NCBI GenBank assembly: GCA_963780825.1
Contig: CAWADL010000007.1
Span: 1 to 64,000, forward strand
From: Roseiarcus sp963780825
Lineage (GTDB): Bacteria > Pseudomonadota > Alphaproteobacteria > Rhizobiales > Beijerinckiaceae
Direction: 5' to 3'
Length of the DNA stretch: 64,000 bases
Shown: positions 30,262 to 40,447 of the stretch, piece after piece
Numbering within the stretch: the stretch's first letter is position 1
Layout of the letters: each line of letters starts with the position of its first letter
Notes under the pieces: generated by a model
The model's database searches: none
The model's input: only the letters and a program-made list of their open reading frames with translations
Told to the model about the DNA's origin: nothing
Translations under genes and position numbers: made by a program

Positions 30262-30915
30262 ATGAGCGACCCTCATCAATCGGCGCTGGCGCCCACGGCT
30301 TTTCTCGACGCCGACTCGCCGGCCGTCCGCGCATTCGCCGACCGCCACGCCGGCGAGGGCGCACCGCGCGAGCAAGCCGTCCGGCTGTATTACGCCGTGC
30401 GCGATGCGATCCGCTACGACATGACCACCTTCGGGCTCGATCCGAACCAATTTAGGGCCTCCGAGGTGTTGTCGGCGCCGAAGGCGTTCTGCGTCCCGAA
30501 GGCGATTGCGCTCGCAGCCGTTGCGCGGGCCGCGGGCATCCCCGCGCGCATCGGCTTCGCGGACGTGCGCAACCATTTGACCTCTCCGCGTTTCACGGCG
30601 CTGATGGACGACGACTTGTTTCGTTGGCACGCCTACACCTCGCTCTGGTTGGACGGCCGCTGGGTGAAAGCGACTCCTGCATTTGATATTGGGCTTTGCG
30701 AGCGTCACAACGTGCCGCCATTGGAGTTTGACGGGCGCGAGGATTTGATCTTTCATCCGCACGACGGATTGGGTCGCAGACACATGGAATATGTGCAGTT
30801 CATTGGCGAGTTCGACGACATGCCATTTGAAACGTTCGCGCAGGAGATGCGCAAGGCTTATCCGCGCATGCTCGCCGCCTTCGCCGCTGAGCGCGAGCAG
30901 CGGGCGTCCAGCTGA
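30262..30915 (+). CDS. Transglutaminase-like cysteine protease-fold protein
   Basis: Intact 217-residue protein with the transglutaminase-core triad: Cys77 in KAFCVPKA, His123 in RWHAYTSLWL and Asp142 in ATPAFD. The fold continues with a C-terminal extension LIFHPHDGLGRRHMEYVQF. No signal peptide, so cytoplasmic. Bacterial members of this type act as peptidases or amidases. It lies alone between two oppositely oriented CoA-ligase genes, converging with the second at a 6-bp gap. What it does in this setting is unknown. Confidence 0.85.
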   Translation: MSDPHQSALAPTAFLDADSPAVRAFADRHAGEGAPREQAVRLYYAVRDAIRYDMTTFGLDPNQFRASEVLSAPKAFCVPKAIALAAVARAAGIPARIGFADVRNHLTSPRFTALMDDDLFRWHAYTSLWLDGRWVKATPAFDIGLCERHNVPPLEFDGREDLIFHPHDGLGRRHMEYVQFIGEFDDMPFETFAQEMRKAYPRMLAAFAAEREQRASS

Positions 30916-30921
30916 TCTCGG

Positions 30922-32507
30922 TCAGACCTTCTGGTCCTCGCTGATCGACCATTTGGCGAGCTCGTGCCGTTGCAGCTTGCCGGTCGCGCTGCGCGGCAAC
31001 CGTTCGGGCGCGACGAACTCGATATAGCGAGGCCGTTTGTAGCCGGCGAGGCGCTCCCGGCAGAACGTCGACGATCTCGCCGGCGCTGGGCGTCGCGCCC
31101 GCGCGCGGCGCGATCACGGCCTTGATCGTCTCGCCCCAATGCGGATCGGGAACGCCGAAGATGCAGACTTCCTGCACCGCAGGATGGCGCGCCAGCACCG
31201 CCTCGACCTCGGCGGGATAGACGTTCTCTCCTCCGGTCTTGATCAGATAGCGCTTGCGATCGACGAAGGTCAGGCTTCCATCGGCTTCCTTGCGCAACAG
31301 ATCGCCGGTATGCAGCCATCCGCCGGCGAACGCCTCCGCATTGGCGGCAAGCGTCGTCGAGATAGCCGCTCATGACGCTCGGCCCGCGCACGATGCATTC
31401 GCCGGGCTGGCCGATCGGACAATCGTTCATAGCGTCATCGACGATGCGCACCTCCATCAGCGGCGACGGCCGCTTGCGCAAGCTCGGCATCGCGCCGGGA
31501 CCGGAAACGCCATGGGCAAGCAGATATGAGGATTCGCTCTGGCCGAACGCGTCGTAGAAATCGATCGCAAAAGTCTGCCGTCAGTTCGGCGACAATGTCG
31601 GGCATCATGTTGGCGTAGCCGATGGCGAACCGCAGGCTCGTCAGATCGTATCGCCCCGGCTGCGGATGGTTGAGAAAATCGGTCAGCACGCCGGGCAGCA
31701 GCAGGGTCCAGGTCAGCCGGTCGCGAGCGATCACGCGGTACATCGTCTCCGCATCGGCTTTGCGCAGCGCGCAGAACTGGCCGCCAGTCATGCATCGTCG
31801 CATACAAGCAACTCATCGCCGCCGCAATGGTAGAGCGGCAACCAACCGATGAAGCCATCTTTTTCGGTCAGCCCGAACCATTGTGCGAGACGGAGGCCAC
31901 GAATGGCGGCGGCGCGCTGGCTGATCATCGCGCCCTTCGGTCGTCCCGTCGTGCCGCTAGTGAACAGCACGTTATGGATGTCTTCGGGCTCAGCAACGCG
32001 CGGCGGTTCGCGGGCGAACAGCCTTGGCGAGGAGAGATCTCGTAGTCGAGCCATTCCTCGCGCGGCGTCAGCGCGAGCCAGCTTTCCACATACGGCGCGC
32101 GGGCGCGCACCGTCTCCAGCGCGGGCGCCAGCGATCCCGAGGCGATGACCAGCGTCGGCGCGCCCTTTGTCGAGGCAGTAGAGCAACTCCTCCGGATGCA
32201 GGCGGATGTTCAGCGCGACGACGGTGACGCCGAGCGCCGCGCAGGCCGCGTAGATCTCGACATATTGCGGCCGCGTTTCGCTGAGCACGGCGATTCGCCC
32301 GCCGCGTCCGAGCCCGAATGTTGCCAGCGCGTCGGCGAGGCGCCACGCGCGATCGCGAAGCTCCGCATAGGTCCAGGCGCCGTCCTCGCTGGTGACCGCG
32401 ACCCTGTCGGCGAAAACATCGAACGCGCGGCGGAACACGCCGTCGATGGTTGTCGCCGCCGCCGTGGCTGCAAGCGGCGACGGCGCCATGGGATGTGACG
32501 CGCGCAT
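30922..32507 (-). CDS. AMP-forming acyl-CoA synthetase (frameshifted)
   Basis: Second ligase, about 528 residues and last gene of the Liv-containing operon. Recognised motifs are NVLFTSGTTGRPKGAMISQ, WLPLYHCGG, FGQSESSY, FVDRKRYLIKTGGENVYPAEVE and ATGKLQRHEL. Shifts lie near 32150, 31805, 31575, 31350 and 31065; the end is the TGA after SISEDQKV. It starts 8 bp after the branched-chain binding-protein gene, so it would activate the acid brought in by that importer. Alternative start: the internal MAPSPL. Confidence 0.83.
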
Positions 32508-32515
32508 TTCGCCTC

Positions 32516-33679
32516 TCAGTAGTTCTGGAACTCGGTCAGCGCTTTGAAGGCCTTGGCGTTTACGTCGTACTGGTAGACCGCGACGGCTGCGCCAGCGAGT
32601 TGCTGCGGATTGTCGAAACTGACCGGCGCGCTGAGGCCGCCGGTGTCAAAATCCTTCATTCCCCGCAGCTTCTCGATCGTGCAGGCGCGCGTGAGGTCCT
32701 GGCCGCACAGCGACATCGCGTGCGCGAGCGATGTGAGGCCGATGTAGCTGGCGTAGGTGTATCGGCTGATGTTGGCGAGTTCCGCGTCGCTGACATATTT
32801 CTTCGCCATCTCCTTGAACTTGTCGTTCGCCGGACCGACGAGAGAGACATAGTCAGCGACCATGAAGTCGTAGCCGGCCGGCGCCGACAGCGCGGCCGAG
32901 GCGGGTATGCCTTCGCTCCACACGCCGGCCGATTGGATATCCATGTCGAGCTTGCGCGCCTCGGCGAGGATATTGGCGGCGCCGGCGAAAATGCCGCCGT
33001 TGGCGATCACGCTGACGCCGGCTTCTTTCATCTGCGCCATCTCGGCGGAGAAGTTGGACGTGCCCTTCTTGAAACGCACTGAGGTCGCGGTCTTGACGCC
33101 GAATTCCTTCACCGCGCGATCATATCCCTGCTCGACTTCCTTACCGAAGTCGTCGTCCTGCCGGAAGATCCCCCAAGCGCCGTCCTTCGCCAGCTTATGG
33201 TCGTGGATGTATTTCAGTTGGGCATAGAACGCGTCGGAATAGTTGGCGCCGAAGGTGAACACCGACGGCCGCACCGGCTTGTAGACCAGAGACGCCGGCG
33301 CCTCGCTCACCATGGTCGGAAGGTTGTTCTCGGTGATCAACGGCATCATCGCCAACACGTTTGCGGTGCCGGATGTGCCATTCAATGCGAAGATGTGGTC
33401 GTTTTCGATGAGCTTGGTCAGCGCCTGGAACGAGCGGGAGGGAACGTAGCCGTCATCCTCGGTAATGACGACGAGCTTGCGGCCGTTTATGCCGCCCTTG
33501 GCGTTGATCTCGGCGGCGGCGATCTTCGAGCCGATCGAAAAACCCTTGCCGACAAAGGCGGCGGGCCCGCTCATGATGTTGACGTCGCCGATCTTGATTT
33601 CGGTGTCGGAGACGCCGGGGTCGGCGGCAAATGCCGCGCCGGACATGATCAGCGCGGCGCCAGCTATCAGAGCTCTCAT
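32516..33679 (-). CDS. Branched-chain amino-acid-type ABC substrate-binding protein, LivK-like
   Basis: Intact 387-residue periplasmic receptor. A Sec signal (MRALIAGAALIMSGAAFAAD) with an AFA-A cleavage site precedes VSDTEIKIGDVNIMSGPAAFVGKGFSIGSKIAAAEINAKGG-type sequence (first lobe) and YIGLTSLAHAMSLCG near the end. The family also imports aromatic and other carboxylic acids, and the flanking ligases point to an acid ligand rather than leucine. It lies 26 bp after livM. Confidence 0.92.
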   Translation of the reverse strand: MRALIAGAALIMSGAAFAADPGVSDTEIKIGDVNIMSGPAAFVGKGFSIGSKIAAAEINAKGGINGRKLVVITEDDGYVPSRSFQALTKLIENDHIFALNGTSGTANVLAMMPLITENNLPTMVSEAPASLVYKPVRPSVFTFGANYSDAFYAQLKYIHDHKLAKDGAWGIFRQDDDFGKEVEQGYDRAVKEFGVKTATSVRFKKGTSNFSAEMAQMKEAGVSVIANGGIFAGAANILAEARKLDMDIQSAGVWSEGIPASAALSAPAGYDFMVADYVSLVGPANDKFKEMAKKYVSDAELANISRYTYASYIGLTSLAHAMSLCGQDLTRACTIEKLRGMKDFDTGGLSAPVSFDNPQQLAGAAVAVYQYDVNAKAFKALTEFQNY

Positions 33680-33705
33680 TTCGCTTCCTCCCTAATGCGC
33701 CGGCT

Positions 33706-34752
33706 TCAATAGGCCAGCGGCCAGTGATTCCAGTATTTGCGCGCGTCGCGCCATAGACCGATCAAACCGTCGGGCATGAAACGCAGCACGAGCACGATGA
33801 CGACACCATAAGCCAGCTCTCGGATTTCGAAGATGTTGTCGCCAAGCCGAGCCGCCGCGCCCTCGGGCAGAGCGGCGAACGCGAGCCGCAGCGCCTCCGG
33901 CAGAAAGGACAGAAACGCCGCGCCCAGCACCGCGCCCGCGACCGATCCGAGCCCGCCGAGGATTATGATCGCGAGGGCCTCGATCGACAGCGTCAGCGCG
34001 AATACATCGACATTGACGAAGCGCAGTTGCAAAGACATCAGCGCGCCGGCGATGCCGACGAAGAACGAACTGACGACAAAGGCCATCAGCTTATAACGAA
34101 CTAGATCGATGCCCATCACGCGCGCGGCAATATCGTGATCGCGGATCGCCATCCAGGCGCGTCCAACTCGCGTGCGATTGAGGTTGAGCGCCGCGAAGAT
34201 CGTCAAAAGCGCCACGGCGAAGGCGAGGAAATAGAGCGGCGATCCTTTTTGCACCTGAAAGCCAAGCAGGGTCGCGCCGTTCACGAACACGCCGTTGGGA
34301 CCGTGGGTGATTGGCTCGGCGTAGAGGATGACGTGGGTGACGATGAACGAAAAGGCGAGGGTGGTGATTGCCAGATAGAGCCCCTTCAGCCGCAGCGAGG
34401 GCGCGCCGACGAGCAGGCTGACGAGCGCCGCGCCGATGCCCGCCGCGGGCAAGCTCAGCCATAAGGGCGCGCCGTAGTCGGCAAAGAGGATCGCGTTGAC
34501 ATAAGCGCCGACAGCCAGAAAACCGGCCTGCCCGAGCGATATCAGGCCGGTTTGCCCCGTCAGCATGTTGAGCGCGACGGCGCCGACGACCGAGATCAGT
34601 GCGCTGATCATCAGGCTGAGCGCATAAGCTCCAACCACGAACGGCGCCAAAACGAGCGCCACGATCAGCGCCAGTGTCCAGCTCCAGACAACGCGGCTGT
34701 CGCTAAGGGTGATCCACTGCGCCGGCCGCTCCTTGAAATGCCCAATGCGCAT
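33706..34752 (-). CDS. livM: Branched-chain-type ABC permease LivM
   Basis: Intact 348-residue membrane protein with nine to ten hydrophobic segments. Family landmarks are NMLTGQTGLISLGQAGFLAVGAY and the ATPase-contact loop RDHDIAARVMGIDLVRYKLMAFVVSS, then LSIEALAIIILGGLGSVAGAVLGA. It is separated from livH by one base and works with it as the channel of the HAAT importer. Confidence 0.93.
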   Translation of the reverse strand: MRIGHFKERPAQWITLSDSRVVWSWTLALIVALVLAPFVVGAYALSLMISALISVVGAVALNMLTGQTGLISLGQAGFLAVGAYVNAILFADYGAPLWLSLPAAGIGAALVSLLVGAPSLRLKGLYLAITTLAFSFIVTHVILYAEPITHGPNGVFVNGATLLGFQVQKGSPLYFLAFAVALLTIFAALNLNRTRVGRAWMAIRDHDIAARVMGIDLVRYKLMAFVVSSFFVGIAGALMSLQLRFVNVDVFALTLSIEALAIIILGGLGSVAGAVLGAAFLSFLPEALRLAFAALPEGAAARLGDNIFEIRELAYGVVIVLVLRFMPDGLIGLWRDARKYWNHWPLAY

Positions 34753-34753
34753 C

Positions 34754-35626
34754 TCAGACCCGCTCGATTTCGCGGCTGCCGAACAGGCCGTAGGGCCGGA
34801 CCATCAGCACGAGGATGATCACCACAAACCCAGCGATCTCGCGCGACCCCTCCCCGATATAGCCTTGCGACAAGCTCTCGATCAGACCGACGACAAGACC
34901 GCCGAGCGCGGCGCCGCCTATCGAATCCATTCCGCCGAGGATTACAGCCGGAAACGATTTGAGCCCTTGGAACCACATATCCGGCGCGAGTTTGAAATTG
35001 ACAGCAAACAACAGGCCGGCGATCGATGCGATCGCCGACGACAGCATCCAGGCGAGGGCATGGATGCGGCTGACGCTGATCCCGACCAGCAGGGCGGCGG
35101 TTTCGTTGGCGGCGACGGCGCGCATAGCAACACCGTAGCGGCTGAACGTGAGGAACAGCCAGACGGCGCAAACAACCAACGCCAGCGCCGCCAGCAGGGC
35201 AAGCTGTGCGGGATAGAACGGGAGGCCGAGCAGCTTGATGACCTTCGTCGGCAGACCGGCGTCGAAGTTGAGCGGCTCCGAGCCCCAGATGAGGATCGTG
35301 ACGCTGCGCAGGATCACGGCGAGGCCGACCGTCACCATCACAATGGCGAAGATGGGCTCGCCGAGCATCGGGCGGATGAACAGTCGCTCCAGCGCGAGGC
35401 CGAGCGCCATGGAGATCGGGACAGTGACGGCCACCAGCGGGATAAACGACAGCCCGAACGTCTGCGCGACGCTGAAGGCGATGTACGCCGTCAGCATGAC
35501 GAGCTCGCCCTGTGCGAAGTTGACGATGCCGGTCGATTTGTAGATCAGCGCAAAGCCGATGGCGATCAGCCCGTAAGCCGCTCCGCTGACAAGGCCGGCG
35601 GAGACCAGTAGGCCGAACAGGCTCAT
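34754..35626 (-). CDS. livH: Branched-chain-type ABC permease LivH
   Basis: Intact 290-residue membrane protein. GAAYGLIAIGFALIYKSTGIVNFAQGELVML is the typical N terminus and NETAALLVGISVSRIHALAWMLSS the coupling loop; GGMDSIGGAALGGLVVGLIE follows. The start ATG shares its A with the stop of the upstream ligase gene (TGATG), evidence for coupled translation of a CoA ligase with a transporter subunit. Confidence 0.93.
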   Translation of the reverse strand: MSLFGLLVSAGLVSGAAYGLIAIGFALIYKSTGIVNFAQGELVMLTAYIAFSVAQTFGLSFIPLVAVTVPISMALGLALERLFIRPMLGEPIFAIVMVTVGLAVILRSVTILIWGSEPLNFDAGLPTKVIKLLGLPFYPAQLALLAALALVVCAVWLFLTFSRYGVAMRAVAANETAALLVGISVSRIHALAWMLSSAIASIAGLLFAVNFKLAPDMWFQGLKSFPAVILGGMDSIGGAALGGLVVGLIESLSQGYIGEGSREIAGFVVIILVLMVRPYGLFGSREIERV

Positions 35627-37468
35627 CAGTCGGCGCTCCCGTAGATGGAGGCGATTTCCCGATCAAATTTGGTCTCTATGGTGCGCCGTCTTACCTTCAT
35701 CGTCGCCGTCAGCTCGCCATCGTCGTGATCCAGCTCCTTTGCCAGAATGATGAACTTGCGCACATTCTCGACGCGAGCGAAGCGTTGGTTGACGTTTTGA
35801 ACCTCGCCATCGATCAGCTCGCGCACTCTGTCATTTTGCGCCAGCGAGCGGTAGTTGGTGTAGGCGATCGCCTGCGCCTGCGCCCATTTGCCGGTGACGT
35901 CGAGGTCGATCTGAATCAGCGCGGCGAGGAAGCGCCGCCCTTCGCCGATCAAGATCGCCTCGCGAATGTAAGGCGAGTCCTTCAGGGCATTTTCGATCAG
36001 CGACGGCGTGATGTTCTTGCCGCCCGAGGTGATGAGAATGTCCTTCTTGCGGTCGACGATCCGGATCTCGCCGCCGGTCTCTTCCTCGATCACGTCGCCC
36101 GTGGCGAGCCAGCCTTCGGAAACCGCTCGCGCGGTGGCGGCCTCGTCGAACAGATAGCCTTTGAAGATGCTCGGCGCGCGCACGAACAGTTCGCCGTCGG
36201 TAGCGCGACGGTGTTCCGCGCCGGCGATGCTCGGCCCCGAGCAGCCAAGCCTCGTTGCGCCTGGACGCTGGGCAAAGCAGACGCCCGCGCTCTCGGTCAT
36301 GCCGTAGATCTGGTAGACCGGGACGCCGATCGTCCAGAAGAACAGTAGCACTTCGCTAGAGATCGTCGCGCCTCCGCAAAAACCATTGCGCACCCGATCG
36401 AGCCCTAGAAAGCGCCGCAAGGGCCGGAATGCGATCAGCCACAGACAGGCATAGAGCAGCCGATCCGACGTCCCGGCGAGTCGACCGCCGTTGGCGAGGC
36501 GGCGCTCGGCGACAGCGCGGCCCGACTGGAGGCAGGTCTCCAGCATACGGCGTTGAAATGGTGTGGAATCCTTGGCGCGATACATCACGGTCTCGCGCAT
36601 CTTCTCCCAGATGCGCGGTACGCCGAGGAAGCCGTAAGGTGCGATTTCGCGCAAGTCGGAAATGACGGTGTCGATCGATTTCAGCGAAGCTCACGACGCA
36701 GCCGGTGACGAGTTGCTGTACGGTCGAAAAGGCGCGCTCCGCGACATGGCACAACGGCAGATAGCAGAGAACCGAATAGCTGCGGCTGTCGAGTTGATAG
36801 ATCGTCGCGACTTCGCAGGCTGCATACAGCATGTTGCGATGGCTGAGCATCGCGCCCTTCGGCATTCCCGTGGTGCCCGAGGTATAGACGATGATCGCGA
36901 CGTCGTCGGGCTTGCCTGACGTCAGCGCAGCATCTACCGCGGCGCCGAGCTCGGCTTCGCGCTGCCGGCCGAGTTCGATCAGCGCGCCGAAAGACATCAG
37001 TCCCGGTTCGTCGTAACGGCGCATCCCCTTCATGTCGACGCAGACGATGGTCTCGAGATCTGGCAGGCCGCCGTCGTGCTGACGCGCTTCGATCACCTTG
37101 TCTGTCTGTTCCTGATCGCCGCAGACAACGATACGGGCGCGCGAGTGGCGCAGGATATATTGAAGCTCGGCCCAGGGGTTGGTGGGATAGATCCCGAGCG
37201 TCGCGCCGCCCAGGCTTTGCGCGGCGAGGTCGGCATACAGCCATTCCGGCGTATTCTCGCTGGCGATCGCGATCCGGTCGCCGGCGCCGAAGCCGAGCGC
37301 CTTCAGGCCGATCGCAACGAGACGCGTGGTTTCGTGATACTCGCGCCACGTTTTGCGTCGCCAAAGTCCACGGTCCTTCTCGCGCAGCGCCAGCGTGTCG
37401 CCGTGCTCGCGGGCGCGACGGCTGAGAATCTGCGGAAGGGTCATTTCGTAGAGCGGCGCCGCCGTCAT
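35626..37468 (-). CDS. Long-chain-type acyl-CoA synthetase (AMP-forming, frameshifted once)
   Basis: FadD15-like ligase of about 613 residues, inserted between livG and livH. IIVYTSGTTGMPKGAMLSHRN is the P-loop, CYLPLCHVAERAF follows, then FCGGATISSEVL, YQIYGMTESAGV, GWLATGDVIEE and the C-terminal RKKDILITSGGKNITPSLIENALK. A single shift near 36680 (one base missing before ATCGACACC) breaks it. The ends overlap livG (ATGA) and livH (TGATG). Its place inside a Liv operon implies activation of the imported acid right at the membrane. Confidence 0.88.
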
Positions 37469-38238
37469 GCCGCCCTCGACTTGCCGAGATAGGCTTCGAC
37501 AACGGCCGGATCCGTTGCGACTGTTGCTGGCGCCCCCTCCGCGATCTTGCGGCCGTAGTTGACGACAAAGACGCGGTCGGAAATATCCATCACCACACGC
37601 ATGTCATGTTCGACCATGAACACCGTGACGCCGAGTTCATCGCGCAAATCGAGCACGAACCGGGCGATGTCCTCGCGCTCCTCCTGGTTCATCCCCGAGA
37701 CCATTTCGTCGAGTAGCAAAAGCTTGGGCGAGACCGCCAGCGCCCGGCCAAGCTCGACCCGCTTCTGCTGACCGTAAGACAAGGTTCCGACGATCTGATC
37801 GCGAAGGTGCTCGATCTCCAGGAATTCGATGATCTCCTCGATTCGCTCGCGCGCGCGGATTTCCTCCGCGCGGGCAGGGCCCCAGAACAGCGCGCCCGAC
37901 AGCGGCCCGGCGTGCAAATGCGCGTGCAGGCCGACGAGCAGATTGTTGACGACGGTTTCGTGCTTGAACACCGCCAGATTCTGGAAAGTGCGGGCGATTC
38001 CCAGCCGTGCGAGCTTATGTGTCGCGATATTTGTGAGATCGGTCCCCTCGAAGAAAATCCGTCCGGCGCTCGGTCGCAGCACGGCGCTGATCAGGTTGAA
38101 CAGAGTCGTCTTCCCGGCGCCGTTCGGTCCAATCAGGCTGCAAATATGGCCCTTTTCGACCGACAGGCTCACGTCGCTGACGGCGGCGAGACCACCGAAG
38201 CGTTTCGAGACGCCTTCGAGCCGCAGCATCTCGCTCAT
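37465..38238 (-). CDS. livG: Branched-chain-type ABC ATPase LivG
   Basis: Intact cytoplasmic ATPase, 257 residues from my start. Walker A GPNGAGKTTLFNLI, the family-specific RTFQNLAVF Q-loop, signature TLSYGQQKRVELGRAL, Walker B LLLLDEMVSGMNQEE (with M replacing the usual P after DE) and switch EHDMRVVM. I choose the third ATG (38238), whose ATGA overlaps the livF stop; an upstream ATG adds three residues. Confidence 0.92.
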   Translation of the reverse strand: MSEMLRLEGVSKRFGGLAAVSDVSLSVEKGHICSLIGPNGAGKTTLFNLISAVLRPSAGRIFFEGTDLTNIATHKLARLGIARTFQNLAVFKHETVVNNLLVGLHAHLHAGPLSGALFWGPARAEEIRARERIEEIIEFLEIEHLRDQIVGTLSYGQQKRVELGRALAVSPKLLLLDEMVSGMNQEEREDIARFVLDLRDELGVTVFMVEHDMRVVMDISDRVFVVNYGRKIAEGAPATVATDPAVVEAYLGKSRAA

Positions 38239-39023
38239 GACAGCCATCGCTTGCGGCGGCGATAGTGTTTGATCTCGCGCAGGCTCTTGCGCTGGCCAGC
38301 GGAAAGGCCGAGGAAGAATTCCTGCACGTCGCTGTTGGCGCGAAGCGCCTCGGTCGGGCCGTCGAGCACGATCCGGCCGTTCTCGATCACATAACCGTAA
38401 GAGGCGACCTGCAAGGCGAGTTGCGCGTTCTGCTCGACCAGCAGGACGGTGAGTCCCTCCTCGACATTGAGTTTGAGGATGGTTTCGAAGATCGTGTCGA
38501 CGATCTGTGGCGCGAGACCGAGCGAGGGCTCATCGAGCATCAGCAGGCGCGGCTTGGCCATAAGCGCGCGGCCGATCGCGACCATCTGTTGTTCGCCGCC
38601 GGAGAGATAGCCGGCGATCTGGGTTCGGCGTTCTTTGACGCGTGGAAATAGGGTGTAGACCTTTTCGAGGCTCTCGCGCGCCTCCCCCCTGGGGCGCGTG
38701 AAGCCGCCCATCGCGAGGTTGTCCTCCACCGACAGCGTCGCGAACAAAGCGCGGCCTTCCGGCGCCTGCACGCAGCCTTTTTCGACGATCCGCCGTGCGC
38801 TGAGGCCAGCGATGGAGACGCCATCGAGGTGGAGGGCGCCGCCGACGACCTCGCCTTCCTCTTGCGCAAGCACGCCTGATACCGCCTTCAGCAATGTCGA
38901 TTTGCCGGCGCCGTTCGAGCCAAGCAGCGCGACGATGCGGCCGCATCCTACCGACATGGAGACGTCGCGAACGGCCTCGATCGCTTTGTCGTAGACGACC
39001 TGCACGTTGCTAAGCGTCAGCAC
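38235..39023 (-). CDS. livF: Branched-chain-type ABC ATPase LivF
   Basis: Intact 262-residue ATPase. Walker A GSNGAGKSTLLKAV, signature YLSGGEQQMVAIGRALM, Walker B LLMLDEPSLGLAP, switch region LLVEQNAQLAL, as in LivF. The C terminus ...GQRKSLREIKHYRRRKRWLS is strongly basic. It starts 34 bp after the enoyl-CoA hydratase stop. Confidence 0.93.
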   Translation of the reverse strand: MLTLSNVQVVYDKAIEAVRDVSMSVGCGRIVALLGSNGAGKSTLLKAVSGVLAQEEGEVVGGALHLDGVSIAGLSARRIVEKGCVQAPEGRALFATLSVEDNLAMGGFTRPRGEARESLEKVYTLFPRVKERRTQIAGYLSGGEQQMVAIGRALMAKPRLLMLDEPSLGLAPQIVDTIFETILKLNVEEGLTVLLVEQNAQLALQVASYGYVIENGRIVLDGPTEALRANSDVQEFFLGLSAGQRKSLREIKHYRRRKRWLS

Positions 39024-39057
39024 GCACGGGCTCCTGCGACTGTCGTCAGGCGCATAA

Positions 39058-39831
39058 TCAAGACTTGCGCCGCTTGGCGAAAAACGCGGCGATCTCCGCC
39101 TTCATCTCAGGCGAGCGTCCGGCTACGCCTTGCAGGTCGCGTTCGAGACCGAGGTGGGTTTCGAGCCCTGCATCGGTGGCCGCGCCAATCAATCGCTTGG
39201 TTGCGGCGATAGCGGAGGGAGCTCGCTCCGCGAGCCTTCTTGCAAGGGCGTCAGCCTCGGCCGAGAGAGCATCGTCGTCGAAGACGCGCCACACGAGCCC
39301 CCAAGTCAGCGCTTCCTCCGCGCTGATCCGGTCGCCAAGCAACATGGCGGGCGCCGCGCGCACCCGGCCAGCGAGGCGCGGAAGAAACAGCGTGTTGCCG
39401 GCGTCGGGAACGAGCGCGATGCCGACGAAGGGTTCGTAGAAATAGGCGGAGCGCCCGGCGATCACGATGTCGCCGGCCAGCGCCACGCCAACCGAGGCCC
39501 CGGCGCAAGCGCCGTTCACCTGACAGATGATGGGCAGCCGGGTCGCGCGCATCAGCCGGATCAGCGGATTGAAATGCACTTCGAGCACGCGGTCGAGTTC
39601 GGGGGTAGCGCCGGGTTCGATAGTTGAGAGGTCGTAGCCGGCGCCGAAGGCGCGCCCGGCGCCGGTCAGGATTACCGCGCGGACGCCGGCGTCGGCCTCG
39701 GCGCGGCGGAACGCGTCGAACAACTCGTCCGCTGTTTGGTCGCGATAGGCGTTCAAACGATCCGGGCGCTCCACGGTGATACGCGCGACCGCGCCGTCGA
39801 GCCGATAGGAGATGTCAGCGTACGCGACCAT
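39058..39831 (-). CDS. Enoyl-CoA hydratase/isomerase
   Basis: Intact 257-residue crotonase. The oxyanion-hole segments are GAGRAFGAGYDL (normally AFCAGxD) and NGACAGASVGVALAGDIVIA; the usual catalytic glutamate region reads EPFVGIALVPDAGNT. The divergence around the second glutamate leaves isomerase or hydrolase activity possible. The start MVAYADISYRLDG lies inside the end of the upstream isomerase gene (17-bp overlap). Confidence 0.88.
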   Translation of the reverse strand: MVAYADISYRLDGAVARITVERPDRLNAYRDQTADELFDAFRRAEADAGVRAVILTGAGRAFGAGYDLSTIEPGATPELDRVLEVHFNPLIRLMRATRLPIICQVNGACAGASVGVALAGDIVIAGRSAYFYEPFVGIALVPDAGNTLFLPRLAGRVRAAPAMLLGDRISAEEALTWGLVWRVFDDDALSAEADALARRLAERAPSAIAATKRLIGAATDAGLETHLGLERDLQGVAGRSPEMKAEIAAFFAKRRKS

Positions 39832-40447
39832 GCGGCGCCTCCTTAGCTGATGCTTTCCCTGCAAGCCTCCAGGCGACCTGTGGCAGCCGATCGGCGCCGA
39901 AGAAGGCCTCTTGGTCAACCTCGAACCAGGGCGATCCGCACACGCCGACGGCGACGGCTTGATCAATCGCCTGGGCGAGCCGCGCACGGCCGGTATCGCC
40001 TTCGAGCGCGGCGATCGCCGCTTGCGATGACATTCCGTGTCGCGCCGCGATTTCCGTCAGCACGGCCGTCTCGGAGATGTCCAAATCCGCAGTGAAATAG
40101 GCCGAGAACAGATCGCGCCCAAGTGCGCGCGCGCGCGTCGCGTCCTCTTCGGCCAGCATGTAGTAAAGCCGTGTGGCGCGATGAGCTGATATCGGAAACT
40201 TGGTTGGCGCGCGATACGCGATGTTGTGAAACGCAGCGGAGCGCGCCATGTCTGCGAGCAAATAGGCGCGTCTCGCCGGCGAGTCCATCGGCGGAGGGAT
40301 AGACTGCGCCTTCAACACCGCCCAGACGAGAATCGGCCGCCATTCGATCTCGCGATTGTGCGCGGTGGCGAGCCGTTCGGCGGCGTCGAGCGCGAAATAG
40401 GCGTAAGGCGACGCGAAGTCGAACCACATGCGGATGGGTGGTTTCAT
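39815..40447 (-). CDS. DsbA-family/2-hydroxychromene-2-carboxylate isomerase-like protein
   Basis: Intact 210-residue thioredoxin-fold protein of the kappa-GST/HCCA-isomerase type. RMWFDFASPYAYFALDAAERLA supplies the active serine region, and GVCGSPWFEVDQEAFFGADRLPQVAW is the C-terminal signature. The family uses glutathione for isomerisations, mainly of aromatic pathway intermediates. Here it sits in an aliphatic CoA-thioester operon with no aromatic genes, so its substrate is open. It overlaps its upstream neighbour by 4 bp. Confidence 0.85.
   Translation of the reverse strand: MKPPIRMWFDFASPYAYFALDAAERLATAHNREIEWRPILVWAVLKAQSIPPPMDSPARRAYLLADMARSAAFHNIAYRAPTKFPISAHRATRLYYMLAEEDATRARALGRDLFSAYFTADLDISETAVLTEIAARHGMSSQAAIAALEGDTGRARLAQAIDQAVAVGVCGSPWFEVDQEAFFGADRLPQVAWRLAGKASAKEAPHGRVR

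Noticed and set aside
1194..32507. Pseudogene decay as the cause of the broken genes
   Set aside because: Active-site motifs are intact on both sides of nearly every shift, and many shifts compensate each other within a gene. I therefore annotated them as genes with probable sequence errors; only read data can settle it.
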